A stretch of DNA of 64,000 nucleotides. Source: Acanthacorydalis orientalis (Eukaryota > Arthropoda > Insecta > Megaloptera > Corydalidae). Under the pieces are notes generated by a model. The model saw nothing but the letters and a program-made list of their open reading frames with translations, ran no database searches and was not told where the DNA came from. Of this stretch, positions 12,875 to 22,013 are shown piece after piece (position 1 is the first letter of the stretch; each line of letters starts with the position of its first letter). The position numbers and the translations under genes were made by a program. The stretch covers positions 19,070,512 to 19,134,511 of the forward strand of contig CM068313.1 of the NCBI GenBank assembly GCA_034766995.1. The letters run 5' to 3'.

Positions 12875-15585
12875 CAATAAATTGTAGGAAAAAGATGAAG
12901 GAGGTAGTTTTGAAAATGAATCTGACTCTAATTCGACGACAACACCTAAAACAATAGTTAGTGGACAGAATATGAAAGCAGACTCTCCAACACCTAGTTT
13001 AGGGAGTGATACTGTTGCTGAAAGACCAATAACTCCTAGAACTACTAGATTAGGAAGACCCGTAACTCCGGTTTGTAATATTCTAAATGCGAAAAGTATA
13101 GGTTACATGAAAAAAGTCAAAATATGTAATTGGTTTATTCTGGATGTTTAAAATGTAAAAATATTTCTTCACAATTCAGGTTCCACCAATAACGCCAATA
13201 TTACAGCGACAACCGAGTGTCGGAAACGTACTTGCGCGAACATCTAGTTTTGGAACGGGAAATTCTGCACAAAGTTCTATAAATACTAGTGCTCATTCTA
13301 CATCACCGCATGGTTCTGGCGGTCATACGCCTGGTGTTCAGCGACAAAGTTCACAAGGCTCTTTATTTGAACAATTTGCCAGTCAGGCAAAAGAACTAAT
13401 GAGAGAAACGACGAGACAAAGTAGTCAAGATGGCTTACTTGCTCATATGGATAAGGTATAATGCATAATCACATTTGGAAACATTCTTCTTGTAAATTGT
13501 GTTACGTAATTGGTGGGAGCACTGATATGGATGAGTTTGATTATGTTACAATTAATATCGGTGGAGTTCACTTCTGCTGTTATTTATTTAATTTAAATAC
13601 TATACGTAATATGATTTATTTTAAGGTATTATTTGAGCATTTTAATACTAAATACGAATTGACTAAAATTAATATATCTTTCTTATCATTTGAATTAGAT
13701 AAAAAGTAATTTTAATTTTTGTTTCTATACATATAGAAACGTGTGTTTTTTTTAAAGTGAACACCACCGTGTAAAATTCTTCAATTTTAGTTAATTTCTG
13801 TATCAACTTTTATTTTATTGCAAAAATTTTCTGCATTTAAATTTTATGTGTATTTGGTATGCGATGTTTGCTTTTACATTGCCTTCTTGTTACATAAAAT
13901 GTTATTACCGATATAAAAGGAAGATTTTAATTTAAAGTAAGGTATTTATACTTTTCTTATAATTTTGTACCTGAATGTTTTCATTCCTAACCAGCCGTTG
14001 TTTAATTTTTTTTATTAATTTTAAAAGGACATTAGAATTTAATTTTTGATGATTAATTTCAATTACAATATTAAAATATATGCTGTTAATTTTTGGCAAT
14101 TTTATGGTATAATTGTACTAATAGTAAAAAATTCGTAACTATAATTTTTTTTTATAAATTAGTATCATATTTTTAATTCGAAACCAAAAGAAATAAATTA
14201 CATTTCTTCAAAAAATTCAAGTGACATTAAAAACAAAACCTTATTTTTATCTATTTATTAATATTAATTATTAAATGATTTATTATTAATATTAATTGAA
14301 CACAATAACGAAACTTTTCATTTTTACAAAATTAACATTTTAAATAAATAATTGTATAAAATATTTGTATTGAATATCAATTAAGATTCGTAAGTGTTAT
14401 TATTATTATATAAAAAGTAATAACATTTTATGTTTTGATTTCTATTATAATCTTAAAAAAGTGTTAATCTTTAAATGTGTTTTAAATGTATTTACTTTTG
14501 TGTGCTAAAGTTAAAATTGCAAGCTCGAGGTAAAATTGACGATCAAGATGACGGAAGCATATTTGCTCCATTTGAACAGGTTTGTATATAATGGTTTGAA
14601 TCTGTTTATGTTTGTAGAAAATATTACTTGAGTTATTGAAATTTAATTTATTTATATAATGATAAGTCAATGTATAAAAATGGTTTTAGTTAACTTTACA
14701 AGCAAAAAAAGCAGCCGAGGAAGCTTCTAAAAGTGTCCAAGAAGCAAGTAAAACTGCATTAGAAGCTAGTAAAACAGCAGCTGGAGTTAGTAAAAATACA
14801 TTTGACGATTTAACATACGTCGGTAAAAGTACGTTAGGAGATTTAACAAAAAGTGCAAAGGAAGCAGTTAGCAAAAAAGGATTATTAAAAGTACGTTTAA
14901 AATAAATATTTTCTTTATAATTATTTTAGTAAATAATTAAGTAAAAAAATTAAATATCGTTTTCTAATAAAAACATAAAAAGTGTAGTTACTAATTTTGT
15001 ATATATTTTAACTCATATATATTTTTTTAGCCTGACTGTATAAATCAACAGGAACAAAGAGTACAAGAGCGAAGAGATTCTCAGAGTACATCATTAGTGC
15101 AAACTGGCGGAGGCGGACTTATTGAACGAACTGGTCGTGACTTTTTTTCAAATATTGGTTCTGATTTAAATGGGATTGCTGCGACGACATCAAGCATGTT
15201 TTCAGATTTATTTGGATGTATGTTATATAAAACCAATTTTATCGATTTAAGTATAACTTAATGAGTAAAATCAAATTATTTTTATATAGCAAAAAGTAAT
15301 ACGGCTCAAAAGGTACAGCCATCACAAATGTCTGGACAGAATGAACAAGCACAAGCAGGTCAAGCTAAGCAACGAGACAATAAGAGTGGAAGTAGTGGAA
15401 TGTTTGGACCGTTTCCAAGAGGTCCTCGTGGACTTGTAGAAAGAAGTCCATTAATAAAACATAGTCCAAGGCGGCAAGATGAACTTCAAAGAATCCAATC
15501 GGTTGAGAGATCCACGAGTAATTCAGAAAATCAAGCATTTTTGAAAGATGTAAGTGGATGTTTTGAAAGTATTTACTTAAAATGG

Positions 15586-15630
<45 letters not shown>

Positions 15631-18035
15631 TGTACATGAACATTTTTAGGTTGTAAATCAAGTATTGGAAGGAGAAGGGGTCGGGTGGTTAAAATTAAAC
15701 AGACTAAAGAAATTAATGGAAGACGAATCGTATCGTAATTTTGTCCTTAGTAAAATAAATCGTACTCTAGATAAAAAGATTGCTCCTGATGATCACATTG
15801 ATGATGTGGTAAGTTGAATAATCTTTTATTTTTTTTAATGTATTAATTATAATTATTTTCTATAAGTGTGTCTCGAAACCTGTTTGGAAAGGAATGTTAA
15901 AAATGCTGCAAGCTGTTGTTCATGGTCTTGAGCAAACATATAGCAATTTTGGTTTAGGCGGTATGGCGTCGGCTTTTCAGTTACATGAAATTGCTCACAC
16001 ACATTATTGGAGTAAAGAATTAGTGGATACAGCTGGAATGAATTTAAGTGCTCATCCTTTATCTCAGTCGTCTAGTCCGTTTGGCAGCAAAGAAAATTTA
16101 AAGTCTCCACAAAGTCCTAGTAGATCTTCCCCTCTACCCGAATGGGATTTGTCAAGAAAATCATCTCAAGCTGATCCACCTTCATTAAGATTGACTCATG
16201 AAATGGAAGGAGATTCATCAGATACGCAGTCTACAACAGATATATTTAAAGACCTTCTTAATCAGAAGCGGAATATGCTACTCAGCAAACTTACTTCATT
16301 TGACTCGGATGTAAGTCTATGAAAAGTATCTGATTGAATATGACAGTGTGTGTAACGTGTGCAGTGTATGCGATGTTAAATATTTGAATGATTATGTAGT
16401 AACAGCAAAAATGTATATCTTATGTAGGGTGCAGGAGGCGGTGGAGGCAGTGGGGGGTCTGGTGCCCCATCTCTTGCAGGATCCATCACACCTGGCCCTG
16501 CTTGTCCTGCTCTGCACCGTTCTGGCCCGCTTGCCTCATCCTTTCGATCCACAGTTTCTGACACTGAGCTCGAAACAGTTAATGTGAGTGTAATGCTTGT
16601 TATTATTATTCATACCAATAATATTGTTAGTTTCATTGGCTTATGCTTTAGATGTTATTTTTTTATTTCGAATAACTAATATAAATAATAATTTTATTAA
16701 TGCTTCTGTCCCATAGTTTCCTCGTCATCCTAAACAACGGACATGTAGTGTTTGGTCAAGTAAATCATCCTTGAGTACTGGTTTTCGATATCATGGTGGC
16801 CATATGTTAGCAACTTCAGCATCTCCTTCTCCAGATGCAGCAAGAACATATATTTTTGAAGGGTTGCTTGGTAAAGAACGATCCGCATTATGGGATCATA
16901 TGCAATTTTGGGAAGATGCATTTTTGGATGCTGTATCTCAAGAAAGAGATATGGTTGGAATGGATCAGGTTTGATTTTAATATTAAAGATATGTTATTTG
17001 AGTTTTTTTTATTTTAATTAATATATATTTGTATTTAATTTGCAGGGTCCAAGAGAAATGATGGAAAGATATAAGGCATTAAGTGATACAGAGAAAAAGA
17101 GGTTAGAACATGAAGAGGACAGATTATTATCAACTATGTTATACAATTTAACGGCAATTCTTGTAATGTTAAATGTTAATAAATCTGAAGTAAAACGAAA
17201 AGTACGTCGATTACTCGGCAAAAGTCATATTGGTCTTGTATATAGTCAAGAAGTAAATCAACTATTGGATCAGATTAATAACTTGGTACAATTATTATAT
17301 TACTTTTTTCTTTAAAAACAATTATGTATTGACTTTATATTAATCGAGTTTGTTTCAGCACGGAAATGATATTGATTTGAAGCCGTTAGGATCACGTTTA
17401 TTACATAGACAAAGTTTTACTGTTCACCAAGGCGCTGATGGAAGTGGAGAATTGCGTTTCTTAGAAGTACGTGATGACGGATTAGTTTTGAGATCCGTTT
17501 CCGGGGTTATTGTTGAACGATGGTGGTTCGAAAGACTTGTAAATATGACTTATAGTCCGAAAAACAAAGTCATTTGTTTATGGAGGAGAAATGGTTCACA
17601 GACGCAATTGCATAAATATTACACAAAGAAGGTATTAAATCACACACGGTTGCTAATTTCAACAAATTACATGTTGTCGAAATCTTACAGTGCAAGGAAT
17701 TATATTACTGTATAAAGGAAGCAATGGAACGAGGAGGTCGGGCAGGAGTTGCTCCTGAGCTTGGAGGAGAATTTCCTGTACAGGATATGCATTCTGGCGA
17801 AGGTGGACTGTTACAAGTGTGTATGGAAGGCGTGGGTCTATTATTCGCGAACAGTAAGGTATGCACAAATATTTTTATTTAAAATGTAACGTGAATTTGA
17901 AAAATATGGATCTGGTTTTAAATGTCGGCCGGTTGAATAATTATTATCATGTTTGCAATTATTTGCATGATAATATAATTAACATATGTATTTAGGCATA
18001 TTTTTATTATTTTATAAAATGCGATATCTATGTAT

Positions 18036-18084
<49 letters not shown>

Positions 18085-19892
18085 GGAAATTTTTCGGAGT
18101 CAAATGTGATAAATATTTCTAATTAAATTGTTTATTAATTCTGCAATGAATTCTAATTGAATTTTAAATATATTTGTACAATTAGTGATAGCAATTGAAC
18201 AAAAATCATATTTGCCTCTCTGTTATATTTGTGTTGTGAAGGTGATATGTAACACTGTGACAATGTTGTGCATTTGTGATTGTAAGGACCACTCAAACTT
18301 TCCTATTCTGCAATATCCACTCGCTCGACTGTGTAATTGTTTTATTTTACATCTCGGAAATTTATCTACAATTATAGATTCTATTTAAAAAATTAATTAT
18401 TAATTTGAAATTCTCTTGCCTTTCTGTTTTGAGATTTGAACTAGCATACATCCTGTTGTGTTGAAGATTTTTACTCAGCATTTTTCTCGACGTTGATATT
18501 TCAGGTAGTAATTTTAATTTATTTAGCTATCTTGTTACTATATATTTTATTTATAATTTCTATACATTTTTTTTGATGTGTTTTTCAATAAAATTGCATG
18601 CATGCTCAATGTGCAGTGAATACTCGATTTATTATTAAATTATTCATTATTGCTATATATTATTATTATTTTAATCAAAAGTAATTCTTTTAATTTGAAT
18701 GTTGAATGCTCTATACTATCTTCTAAAAGAATTCTGTCTTTTCAAATTCTGAATCAGTGTTTATGAGTGGTCAGTTTTAAAGCATTTTTTTTAACTTGCA
18801 AAGTAATGGAGCTATTTCATTTAATTAATTAGGTGTAGTATCAGATGCGACAAAATTTTTGAATGTTTTTTTTTATAAATTTTAATAGAATTATGTGCTT
18901 TAAATCTGAAAAGAGCGAGTAATATTCCATGAAAAAGCTCTGTTTAGAAGCTTGGGAACTTTTGAGATGGTCCTTGAGTGTCTCTCTGATCAAATTTGTC
19001 CATAAAAATAAAAGTTTATCTTTCGTGGTGACGTCTGACTAATGTGTTTTTGTTGATTTCTATTTTTCCGTTGATCTGTTCATCCGTACAACAATTGGAC
19101 TCATTCGCCGCACAAAAGGACTTTGAGGTATCTAAATCTACAATCTGGTCGTTAGTATTAGTATTTATTAGTCTTTGTTTAGTTATATAGAGCTTTTCCA
19201 GTAGTTTGTTTAGTTTAGATATCCCTTAGAACAACATTAATTATCCTTAATCCATTCCTTTCAATGACAACAAAGCGAACAAATTCCTTATAATATTACT
19301 GGTGGTCACACAACCATTTTCTAATAGAATCACATTTCTTCAGAGGTGAAAGTGAAATATTAAAGTTCAGTGCATATGTGTTGCTACAAAGCTTTTAGAT
19401 TTGTAGAATAACATTTACACTTTCAATAATATAAGTAAATTTAAATGACAAACTAAATGTGTCCATTTAGTTTATCATATTAAATTAATCACTACACTGC
19501 TAAAATGACATAGCATGGCACAAGAATAATGTAAAATATTGCACATATATAACTTCAAGAATAATATGCAAAATAACACATATTATTAAGCTGTATAGAA
19601 TATTAGTACTGCAATATTAACCATCTCTTAAGATTCCTACTGCTTCATTTTTAACGTGCATGTTATTCCTTTGCATTTTGCTGTTTTCATTAATGTACGG
19701 ATTGTTTTATAAGGTACATTCAATCAATTAATCACATTTTTAATATAACGTCATCATTAGGCATTATTGAAATATATCAATATTTTTTTTCAATATTTTC
19801 AGTTTTTTGTCCGTTTGGATCACATTCGGAAATGTTTTACTCAGAAAGGAGGAATATTTATTTTGGAAGAATACAGTGAGTTATCTCATATA

Positions 19893-19937
<45 letters not shown>

Positions 19938-20405
19938 ACGCATATCTATTAACAAACCATTTAAATAGATATTTGATTATTTACTTCAATATTCTAGATC
20001 CTAAGACCAGACAAGTCATACAGAGAAAATACAAATCTTCAATGGTAAGTTATTGTTGTTTTCTGTTCCGTGCTTGTAATTTTGTTTTTTATTTTGCATG
20101 CTGATGTTATAGGCTAGAGAGATGACGTTATCTATGCACAGGATATTTTCTATTTGGTTCACAGAACATATACTTGAGGTCGATGTTCCTGAATCTGCAT
20201 GATTACTCCTTCCTATTTTATTTACATATACGTAAGAATTTTGTCTCGATTACCTATGTTTTATTATTTAAATACATTTTAAACAAACATTAATAAACAC
20301 ACAATTACAGGTAACAGTACATTTAAATATGATAATTTTCTTCTATACATACGGATTTGTATATATAGGTTACATACATACATATATACATACATATATT
20401 TATAC

Positions 20406-20451
<46 letters not shown>

Positions 20452-20956
20452 ATTTTGAATAACTAGTATTTCTCAGAAAGTATCGAAAAAAACAATTTCA
20501 CAACATAATGGCATTTTATTTATGTCTTTAAATTAATTTTCCCATTTTATTTTCTTTAAATGTAAATATATTTTCTTAACATTTTCCTAATTCCTTTTAA
20601 TGGTAAAGTAATAATCCAGGTTAAAATATGTCTTTTTAGAAAATATATTTTTTCTATTAATAAAAGTAATTATATATGTGCTTACATATATCTAAGATTT
20701 TTTGATTTTATATTAATTATTAATTAATTGTTTTAATTATTAAAGTACGCAAAGCTGTAGTTGAAATTACATTAAACTTAATTCATTTGCTACGTAATTG
20801 TATGAAATAAATAAATATTTTATTTTACTTTATATATATTATCATAATTATTTTACTTAAAATATTATTAATATTTTTGTTAAAATATTTTTTTTAATTC
20901 ACAATGTTTTTCTTAGAAGAGATGTTTAATCATTTTAAAATAATGGTAAAATTATG

Positions 20957-21003
<47 letters not shown>

Positions 21004-21450
21004 TTTTTTGCACGCGTATAATTGTGCACCACTGTGTGTTTGTATAAATATAATTTAATTTCATTATTTATATCACATTAAATTTTACTTGTAATAATTT
21101 ACATGTAAAATGTTACAATATAATCATTTCAGGCTGATCAAATATGTTACGCAGTTTTATGTGTATTTTCGTATTTGGCCGCTGGCCAAGAACAAAAAAG
21201 ATTACAACAAGCAAAAATTCCTGTGTCGGCCCCTGCAACTCCAGCTCCTGTACCATCGCCGACCCCTGTACCCGCATCTGTGCAAATGCCAGTGCAAATG
21301 TCTCAAGCACCACCAATTCAAGCACCGGTGGTACCGACGGGACCAGTTGGACCACCACTTCCACCTAGACCAAGACCTGAACCCCCGCAAATTATGCCAC
21401 GTCAAGGCTATAGGCTTGCTTCGCCGCAGACTCCAAAACGATCGCACTGA
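6233..21450 (+). CDS. MADD: MADD / Rab3-GEP: DENN-domain Rab3 guanine-nucleotide exchange factor (multi-exon)
   Basis: This gene encodes a large cytosolic DENN protein that in other animals exchanges GDP for GTP on Rab3/Rab27 and so supports synaptic-vesicle and regulated secretion; the vertebrate protein also binds the TNF receptor 1 death domain. Exons: 6233-6340, 6455-6780, 7025-7223, 7290-7447, 7501-7635, 7695-7810, 8016-8197, 8267-8337, 8401-8527, (8924-8956), 11335-11432, 11614-11836, 11912-12070, 12139-12451, 12511-12773, 12888-13070, 13180-13455, 14511-14579, 14690-14890, 15031-15217, 15290-15549, 15650-15808, 15867-16310, 16428-16583, 16717-16968, 17046-17285, 17359-17631, 17691-17858, 19803-19875, 19998-20044, 21133-21450. 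With all exons this gives about 1,938 residues. uDENN lies at about residues 8-150, cDENN at about 270-450 and dDENN at about 565-665; residues 480-1480 are largely low-complexity Ser/Pro/Thr. Hallmarks include [61 protein letters not shown] and [11 protein letters not shown]. All exon phases agree. Confidence 0.96.
6455..6780 (+). CDS. MADD: MADD exon 2 (uDENN)
   Basis: This exon encodes the core of the upstream DENN domain. It starts [20 protein letters not shown] and contains [15 protein letters not shown] and [14 protein letters not shown], both nearly invariant in animal MADD. It ends in phase 2 at TTTTCCAG|gtagtt, in a Ser/Arg-rich segment. Confidence 0.96.
7025..7223 (+). CDS. MADD: MADD exon 3 (Ser-rich linker)
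   Basis: This is a serine-rich linker inside the DENN module ([28 protein letters not shown]). It enters in phase 2 and leaves in phase 0, which restores the frame to the conserved [15 protein letters not shown] of the next exon. Confidence 0.93.
7290..7447 (+). CDS. MADD: MADD exon 4
   Basis: The exon carries [17 protein letters not shown], the block between uDENN and cDENN that is highly conserved from insects to vertebrates. It ends at GGCAG|gtaatt in phase 2. Introns on both sides are only 53-66 nt. Confidence 0.95.
7501..7635 (+). CDS. MADD: MADD exon 5, ending at a GC donor
   Basis: The exon encodes [24 protein letters not shown] and PVPVPGKT. The only junction that restores the family sequence (GKT-R-VEIEVL) is ACTAG|gcatga, a GC donor paired with ttcag at 7694. 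No GT between 7635 and 7690 keeps the frame and the homology. Confidence 0.85.
7695..7810 (+). CDS. MADD: MADD exon 6 (start of cDENN)
   Basis: The exon encodes [20 protein letters not shown] and [11 protein letters not shown], which match the family block leading into the central DENN fold. It ends in phase 1 (TTAG|gtattt). The next intron contains a (TA)n tract at 7930-7972. Confidence 0.94.
8016..8197 (+). CDS. MADD: MADD exon 7 (cDENN core)
   Basis: This is the most conserved exon in the gene: [19 protein letters not shown] followed by [14 protein letters not shown]. It matches human MADD almost residue for residue and is the strongest single basis for the gene assignment. Donor CAG|gtaaag. 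Confidence 0.97.
8267..8337 (+). CDS. MADD: MADD exon 8 (cDENN)
   Basis: A 71-nt exon encoding [20 protein letters not shown], the end of the central DENN core. It leaves in phase 2 at TTTTAA|gtaagt. Confidence 0.95.
8401..8527 (+). CDS. MADD: MADD exon 9 (end of cDENN)
   Basis: The exon encodes [15 protein letters not shown] and the acidic [10 protein letters not shown], ending in HLKQ. In human MADD, HLKQ runs directly into ALASMS; here 2.8 kb of intron separates HLKQ from the equivalent ALSSMS exon. Confidence 0.95.
8924..8956 (+). CDS. MADD: Candidate in-frame 33-nt microexon of MADD
   Basis: A tract ctgtttacctcag precedes 33 nt encoding [11 protein letters not shown], followed by a strong donor gtaaat. 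Both flanking exons are phase 0 here, so inclusion or skipping keeps the frame between HLKQ and ALSSMS. Vertebrate MADD has no insertion at this point. Support is from splice signals and frame only. Confidence 0.55.
8957..11334 (+). other. MADD: MADD intron downstream of the microexon
   Basis: Together with 8528-8923 this forms the largest intron of the gene. It is plain AT-rich sequence with no transposon signature, only very short TA runs, and no further exon I can support. Its length and the embedded microexon suggest regulated splicing. Confidence 0.6.
11335..11432 (+). CDS. MADD: MADD exon 10
   Basis: The exon begins [12 protein letters not shown], equivalent to ALASMS of human MADD, and continues in Ser/Pro-rich sequence. 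It ends in phase 2 (TTATC|gtaagc). The next intron contains (TA)n at 11463-11511. Confidence 0.92.
11614..11836 (+). CDS. MADD: MADD exon 11 (start of dDENN)
   Basis: After a Pro/Ser/Gln linker the exon reads [21 protein letters not shown], the conserved entry into the downstream DENN domain. Donor ATG|gtttgt, phase 0. Confidence 0.95.
11912..12070 (+). CDS. MADD: MADD exon 12 (dDENN)
   Basis: This 53-codon exon encodes [29 protein letters not shown] and FARTQ, the body of the dDENN domain. It is phase 0 at both ends. Confidence 0.95.
12139..12451 (+). CDS. MADD: MADD exon 13 (dDENN end and acidic Ser stretch)
   Basis: The exon encodes [20 protein letters not shown], then the family signature [10 protein letters not shown] and the acidic [13 protein letters not shown] preceding [14 protein letters not shown]. 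It leaves in phase 1 (CCAG|gtaata). Confidence 0.96.
12511..12773 (+). CDS. MADD: MADD exon 14
   Basis: A rapidly evolving Ser/Asn/Pro-rich linker ([19 protein letters not shown]). It is assigned by frame continuity, open reading and splice sites rather than homology. It is followed by a 114-nt intron of which about 47 nt is (TA)n. Confidence 0.9.
12888..13070 (+). CDS. MADD: MADD exon 15
   Basis: A Thr/Ser/Pro-rich linker with repeated Thr-Pro sites ([31 protein letters not shown]) that look like proline-directed kinase sites. It is phase 0 at both ends. Confidence 0.9.
13180..13455 (+). CDS. MADD: MADD exon 16
   Basis: The exon continues the low-complexity linker ([25 protein letters not shown]) and ends in a helical-looking stretch, [18 protein letters not shown], then LLAHMDK. 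It is followed by a 1-kb intron, the first of the two introns around the alternative-looking LxLQA exons. Confidence 0.92.
13456..14510 (+). other. MADD: MADD intron 16
   Basis: A 1,055-nt AT-rich intron before the cassette-like exon 17. An open frame at 13461-13709 has no family resemblance and no convincing donor, so it is not called as an exon. Confidence 0.6.
14511..14579 (+). CDS. MADD: MADD exon 17 (probable cassette exon)
   Basis: A 23-codon, phase 0-0 exon starting [14 protein letters not shown], bounded by tgtgctaaag and CAG|gtttgt. It can be skipped without losing frame, and its first residues resemble the start of exon 18 (LTLQAKK), which suggests an exon duplication used as a cassette. 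An internal donor (CGAG|gtaaaa) also exists but breaks phase. Confidence 0.75.
14690..14890 (+). CDS. MADD: MADD exon 18 (Ala/Ser/Lys helical segment)
   Basis: The exon encodes [20 protein letters not shown] followed by repeated EASKTA-type heptad-like units and [15 protein letters not shown]. The high Ala/Lys/Glu content predicts an amphipathic helix. It is phase 0 at both ends. Confidence 0.93.
15031..15217 (+). CDS. MADD: MADD exon 19
   Basis: The linker includes [20 protein letters not shown] and ends MFSDLFG. It leaves in phase 1 at TTTGGAT|gtatgt, which with the next exon restores GSKSN. Confidence 0.9.
15290..15549 (+). CDS. MADD: MADD exon 20
   Basis: The exon contains [16 protein letters not shown] and [11 protein letters not shown], which align with human ALVDQKSSVIKHSP and SSENQQFLKE. 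It joins the low-complexity middle to the conserved C-terminal half. The next intron (100 nt) contains (TA)n at 15588-15626. Confidence 0.94.
15650..15808 (+). CDS. MADD: MADD exon 21
   Basis: The exon encodes [20 protein letters not shown] and [11 protein letters not shown], matching the human [20 protein letters not shown] block. It is phase 0 at both ends. Confidence 0.95.
15867..16310 (+). CDS. MADD: MADD exon 22
   Basis: This is the largest internal exon (148 codons). It starts [14 protein letters not shown] and contains [15 protein letters not shown] and [10 protein letters not shown] (human YAHAGLGGMASIFGL, IAQTHYYSKE), then a Ser/Pro linker. Donor GAT|gtaagt. Confidence 0.95.
16428..16583 (+). 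CDS. MADD: MADD exon 23 (GC-rich, Gly-rich)
   Basis: A 52-codon exon starting [14 protein letters not shown] and ending [12 protein letters not shown] (human TLSDSEIETNS). It is strikingly GC-rich compared with every neighbour and uses Gly, Pro and Ala codons ending in C or G. It is phase 0-0, so it could be skipped. Confidence 0.9.
16717..16968 (+). CDS. MADD: MADD exon 24 (C-terminal conserved region)
   Basis: The exon encodes [20 protein letters not shown] followed by [12 protein letters not shown] and MVGMDQ. Human MADD has the same order ([26 protein letters not shown]). This begins the region described in vertebrates as death-domain-related. Confidence 0.96.
17046..17285 (+). CDS. MADD: MADD exon 25 (death-domain-related region)
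   Basis: The exon encodes [32 protein letters not shown] and the hallmark [20 protein letters not shown]. It is phase 0 at both ends. Confidence 0.96.
17359..17631 (+). CDS. MADD: MADD exon 26 (PH-like region)
   Basis: The exon encodes [40 protein letters not shown] and [20 protein letters not shown]. The beta-rich pattern and WW-containing motif align closely with human MADD ([35 protein letters not shown]). Confidence 0.96.
17691..17858 (+). CDS. MADD: MADD exon 27
   Basis: The exon encodes [16 protein letters not shown] and [20 protein letters not shown], matching human CRELYYCVKDSMER and [19 protein letters not shown]. It is followed by the second-largest intron (1.9 kb). Confidence 0.96.
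17859..19802 (+). other. MADD: MADD intron 27
   Basis: A 1.9-kb intron with (TA)n at 18041-18080. It is less AT-rich than the intergenic DNA around 18200-19300, but no reading frame there has both splice sites and homology. The flanking exons join seamlessly ([15 protein letters not shown]). Confidence 0.6.
19803..19875 (+). CDS. MADD: MADD exon 28
   Basis: A 73-nt exon encoding [20 protein letters not shown] (human VFIELNHIKKCNTVRGVFV). It ends in phase 1 at TACA|gtgagt, and a (TA)n tract starts about 20 nt downstream. Confidence 0.95.
19998..20044 (+). CDS. MADD: MADD exon 29
   Basis: A 47-nt exon encoding [16 protein letters not shown] (human VPEIKEVVSHKYKTPM). It ends in phase 0, which allows splicing to either of two downstream terminal exons. 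Confidence 0.94.
20113..20202 (+). CDS. MADD: Candidate alternative last exon of MADD
   Basis: Only 68 nt after exon 29, a gctgatgttatag acceptor opens a 29-codon phase-0 exon beginning [15 protein letters not shown] and ending at TGA (20200-20202). It lines up with the start of exon 30 ([15 protein letters not shown]) in its initial Ala, its hydrophobic spacing and a shared Phe-Ser, so it may be a diverged duplicate. Use would replace the Pro-rich tail. Evidence is from frame, acceptor and pattern only. Confidence 0.5.
   Translation, partial: AREMTLSMHRIFSIWFTEHILEVDVPESA
20203..21132 (+). other. MADD: Last MADD intron after the alternative terminal exon
   Basis: It contains two (TA)n tracts (about 20410-20440 and 20961-20999) and no clear AATAAA within the first few hundred bases after the alternative stop; the first AATAAA-like hexamers occur around 20288-20292 and 20807-20816. 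Confidence 0.45.
21133..21450 (+). CDS. MADD: MADD exon 30 (last exon, stop)
   Basis: The exon encodes [20 protein letters not shown] (human AHEICYSVLCLFSYVAAVHS) and then an insect-specific tail of about 85 residues rich in Pro, Gln and Val ([27 protein letters not shown]). The PPLPPRPRP core resembles an SH3-binding site. The stop is TGA at 21448-21450. Confidence 0.95.
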   Translation, partial: ADQICYAVLCVFSYLAAGQEQKRLQQAKIPVSAPATPAPVPSPTPVPASVQMPVQMSQAPPIQAPVVPTGPVGPPLPPRPRPEPPQIMPRQGYRLASPQTPKRSH

Positions 21451-21640
21451 CAAGGTCGTTATTCACTTCCATTTATTTACGGGGATGATGCATGTGTTCC
21501 TTATTGCATTCCGTGGGTATGAAATATACTACCACTTTATTATTTTTCAAGAAGTGTTGGATGTTAGGTTAACATATCATTTGTAGTTTGATTTTTAAAT
21601 TGTGTATGAAATAATTGACTTTCCTGTGATATGAAATAAA
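21451..21640 (+). other. MADD: MADD 3' UTR with polyadenylation signal
   Basis: Sequence after the stop runs to the first AATAAA at 21635-21640, the likeliest poly(A) signal. Being AT-rich, the region offers other A-rich hexamers further on, so the true end is uncertain. Confidence 0.55.
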
Positions 21641-21971
21641 TTTATTTCAGATTAGTATAAATTCGATTATGAATTTACATTTCTTTTAATAGTTCAGTAG
21701 AAAGGATATTTTCGAGTCCTGAAAGTCTGATTCTAAGACTGCTATTTTTTTAAAGAGAACTATAATCATCTTTGTAGTCAGTAATACATAAGGAGGCAGT
21801 AATTATTAGTTTCATTCGATCACTCGCTTTTATTAGAAAATTTAAATTTGTAATAACAAATATAGATTAATTTTAGAGGTCTTTCTTATATTTCAAGTGT
21901 TATTATTTTAGTGGAATGAAGAATTGTTTAATTTAAAAAAATAGTCTTAGAAATCACTATACAGGCATATA

Positions 21972-22013
<42 letters not shown>

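Noticed and set aside
13461..13709. 82-codon frame just inside MADD intron 16
   Set aside because: No family resemblance and no convincing splice site to use it; the neighbouring exons are joined in phase without it.
16376..16564. Minus-strand Pro-rich frame
   Set aside because: It is the complement of GC-rich exon 23, whose sense frame is supported by phase and homology.
18185..18388. 67-codon frame in MADD intron 27
   Set aside because: No homology and no matching acceptor/donor pair in phase; conserved exons on each side already join correctly.
21110..21586. Long frame overlapping the last MADD exon, plus minus-strand frames at 21113-21453
   Set aside because: These are shadows of the Pro/Gln-rich exon 30; only the frame with ADQICYAVL matches MADD.
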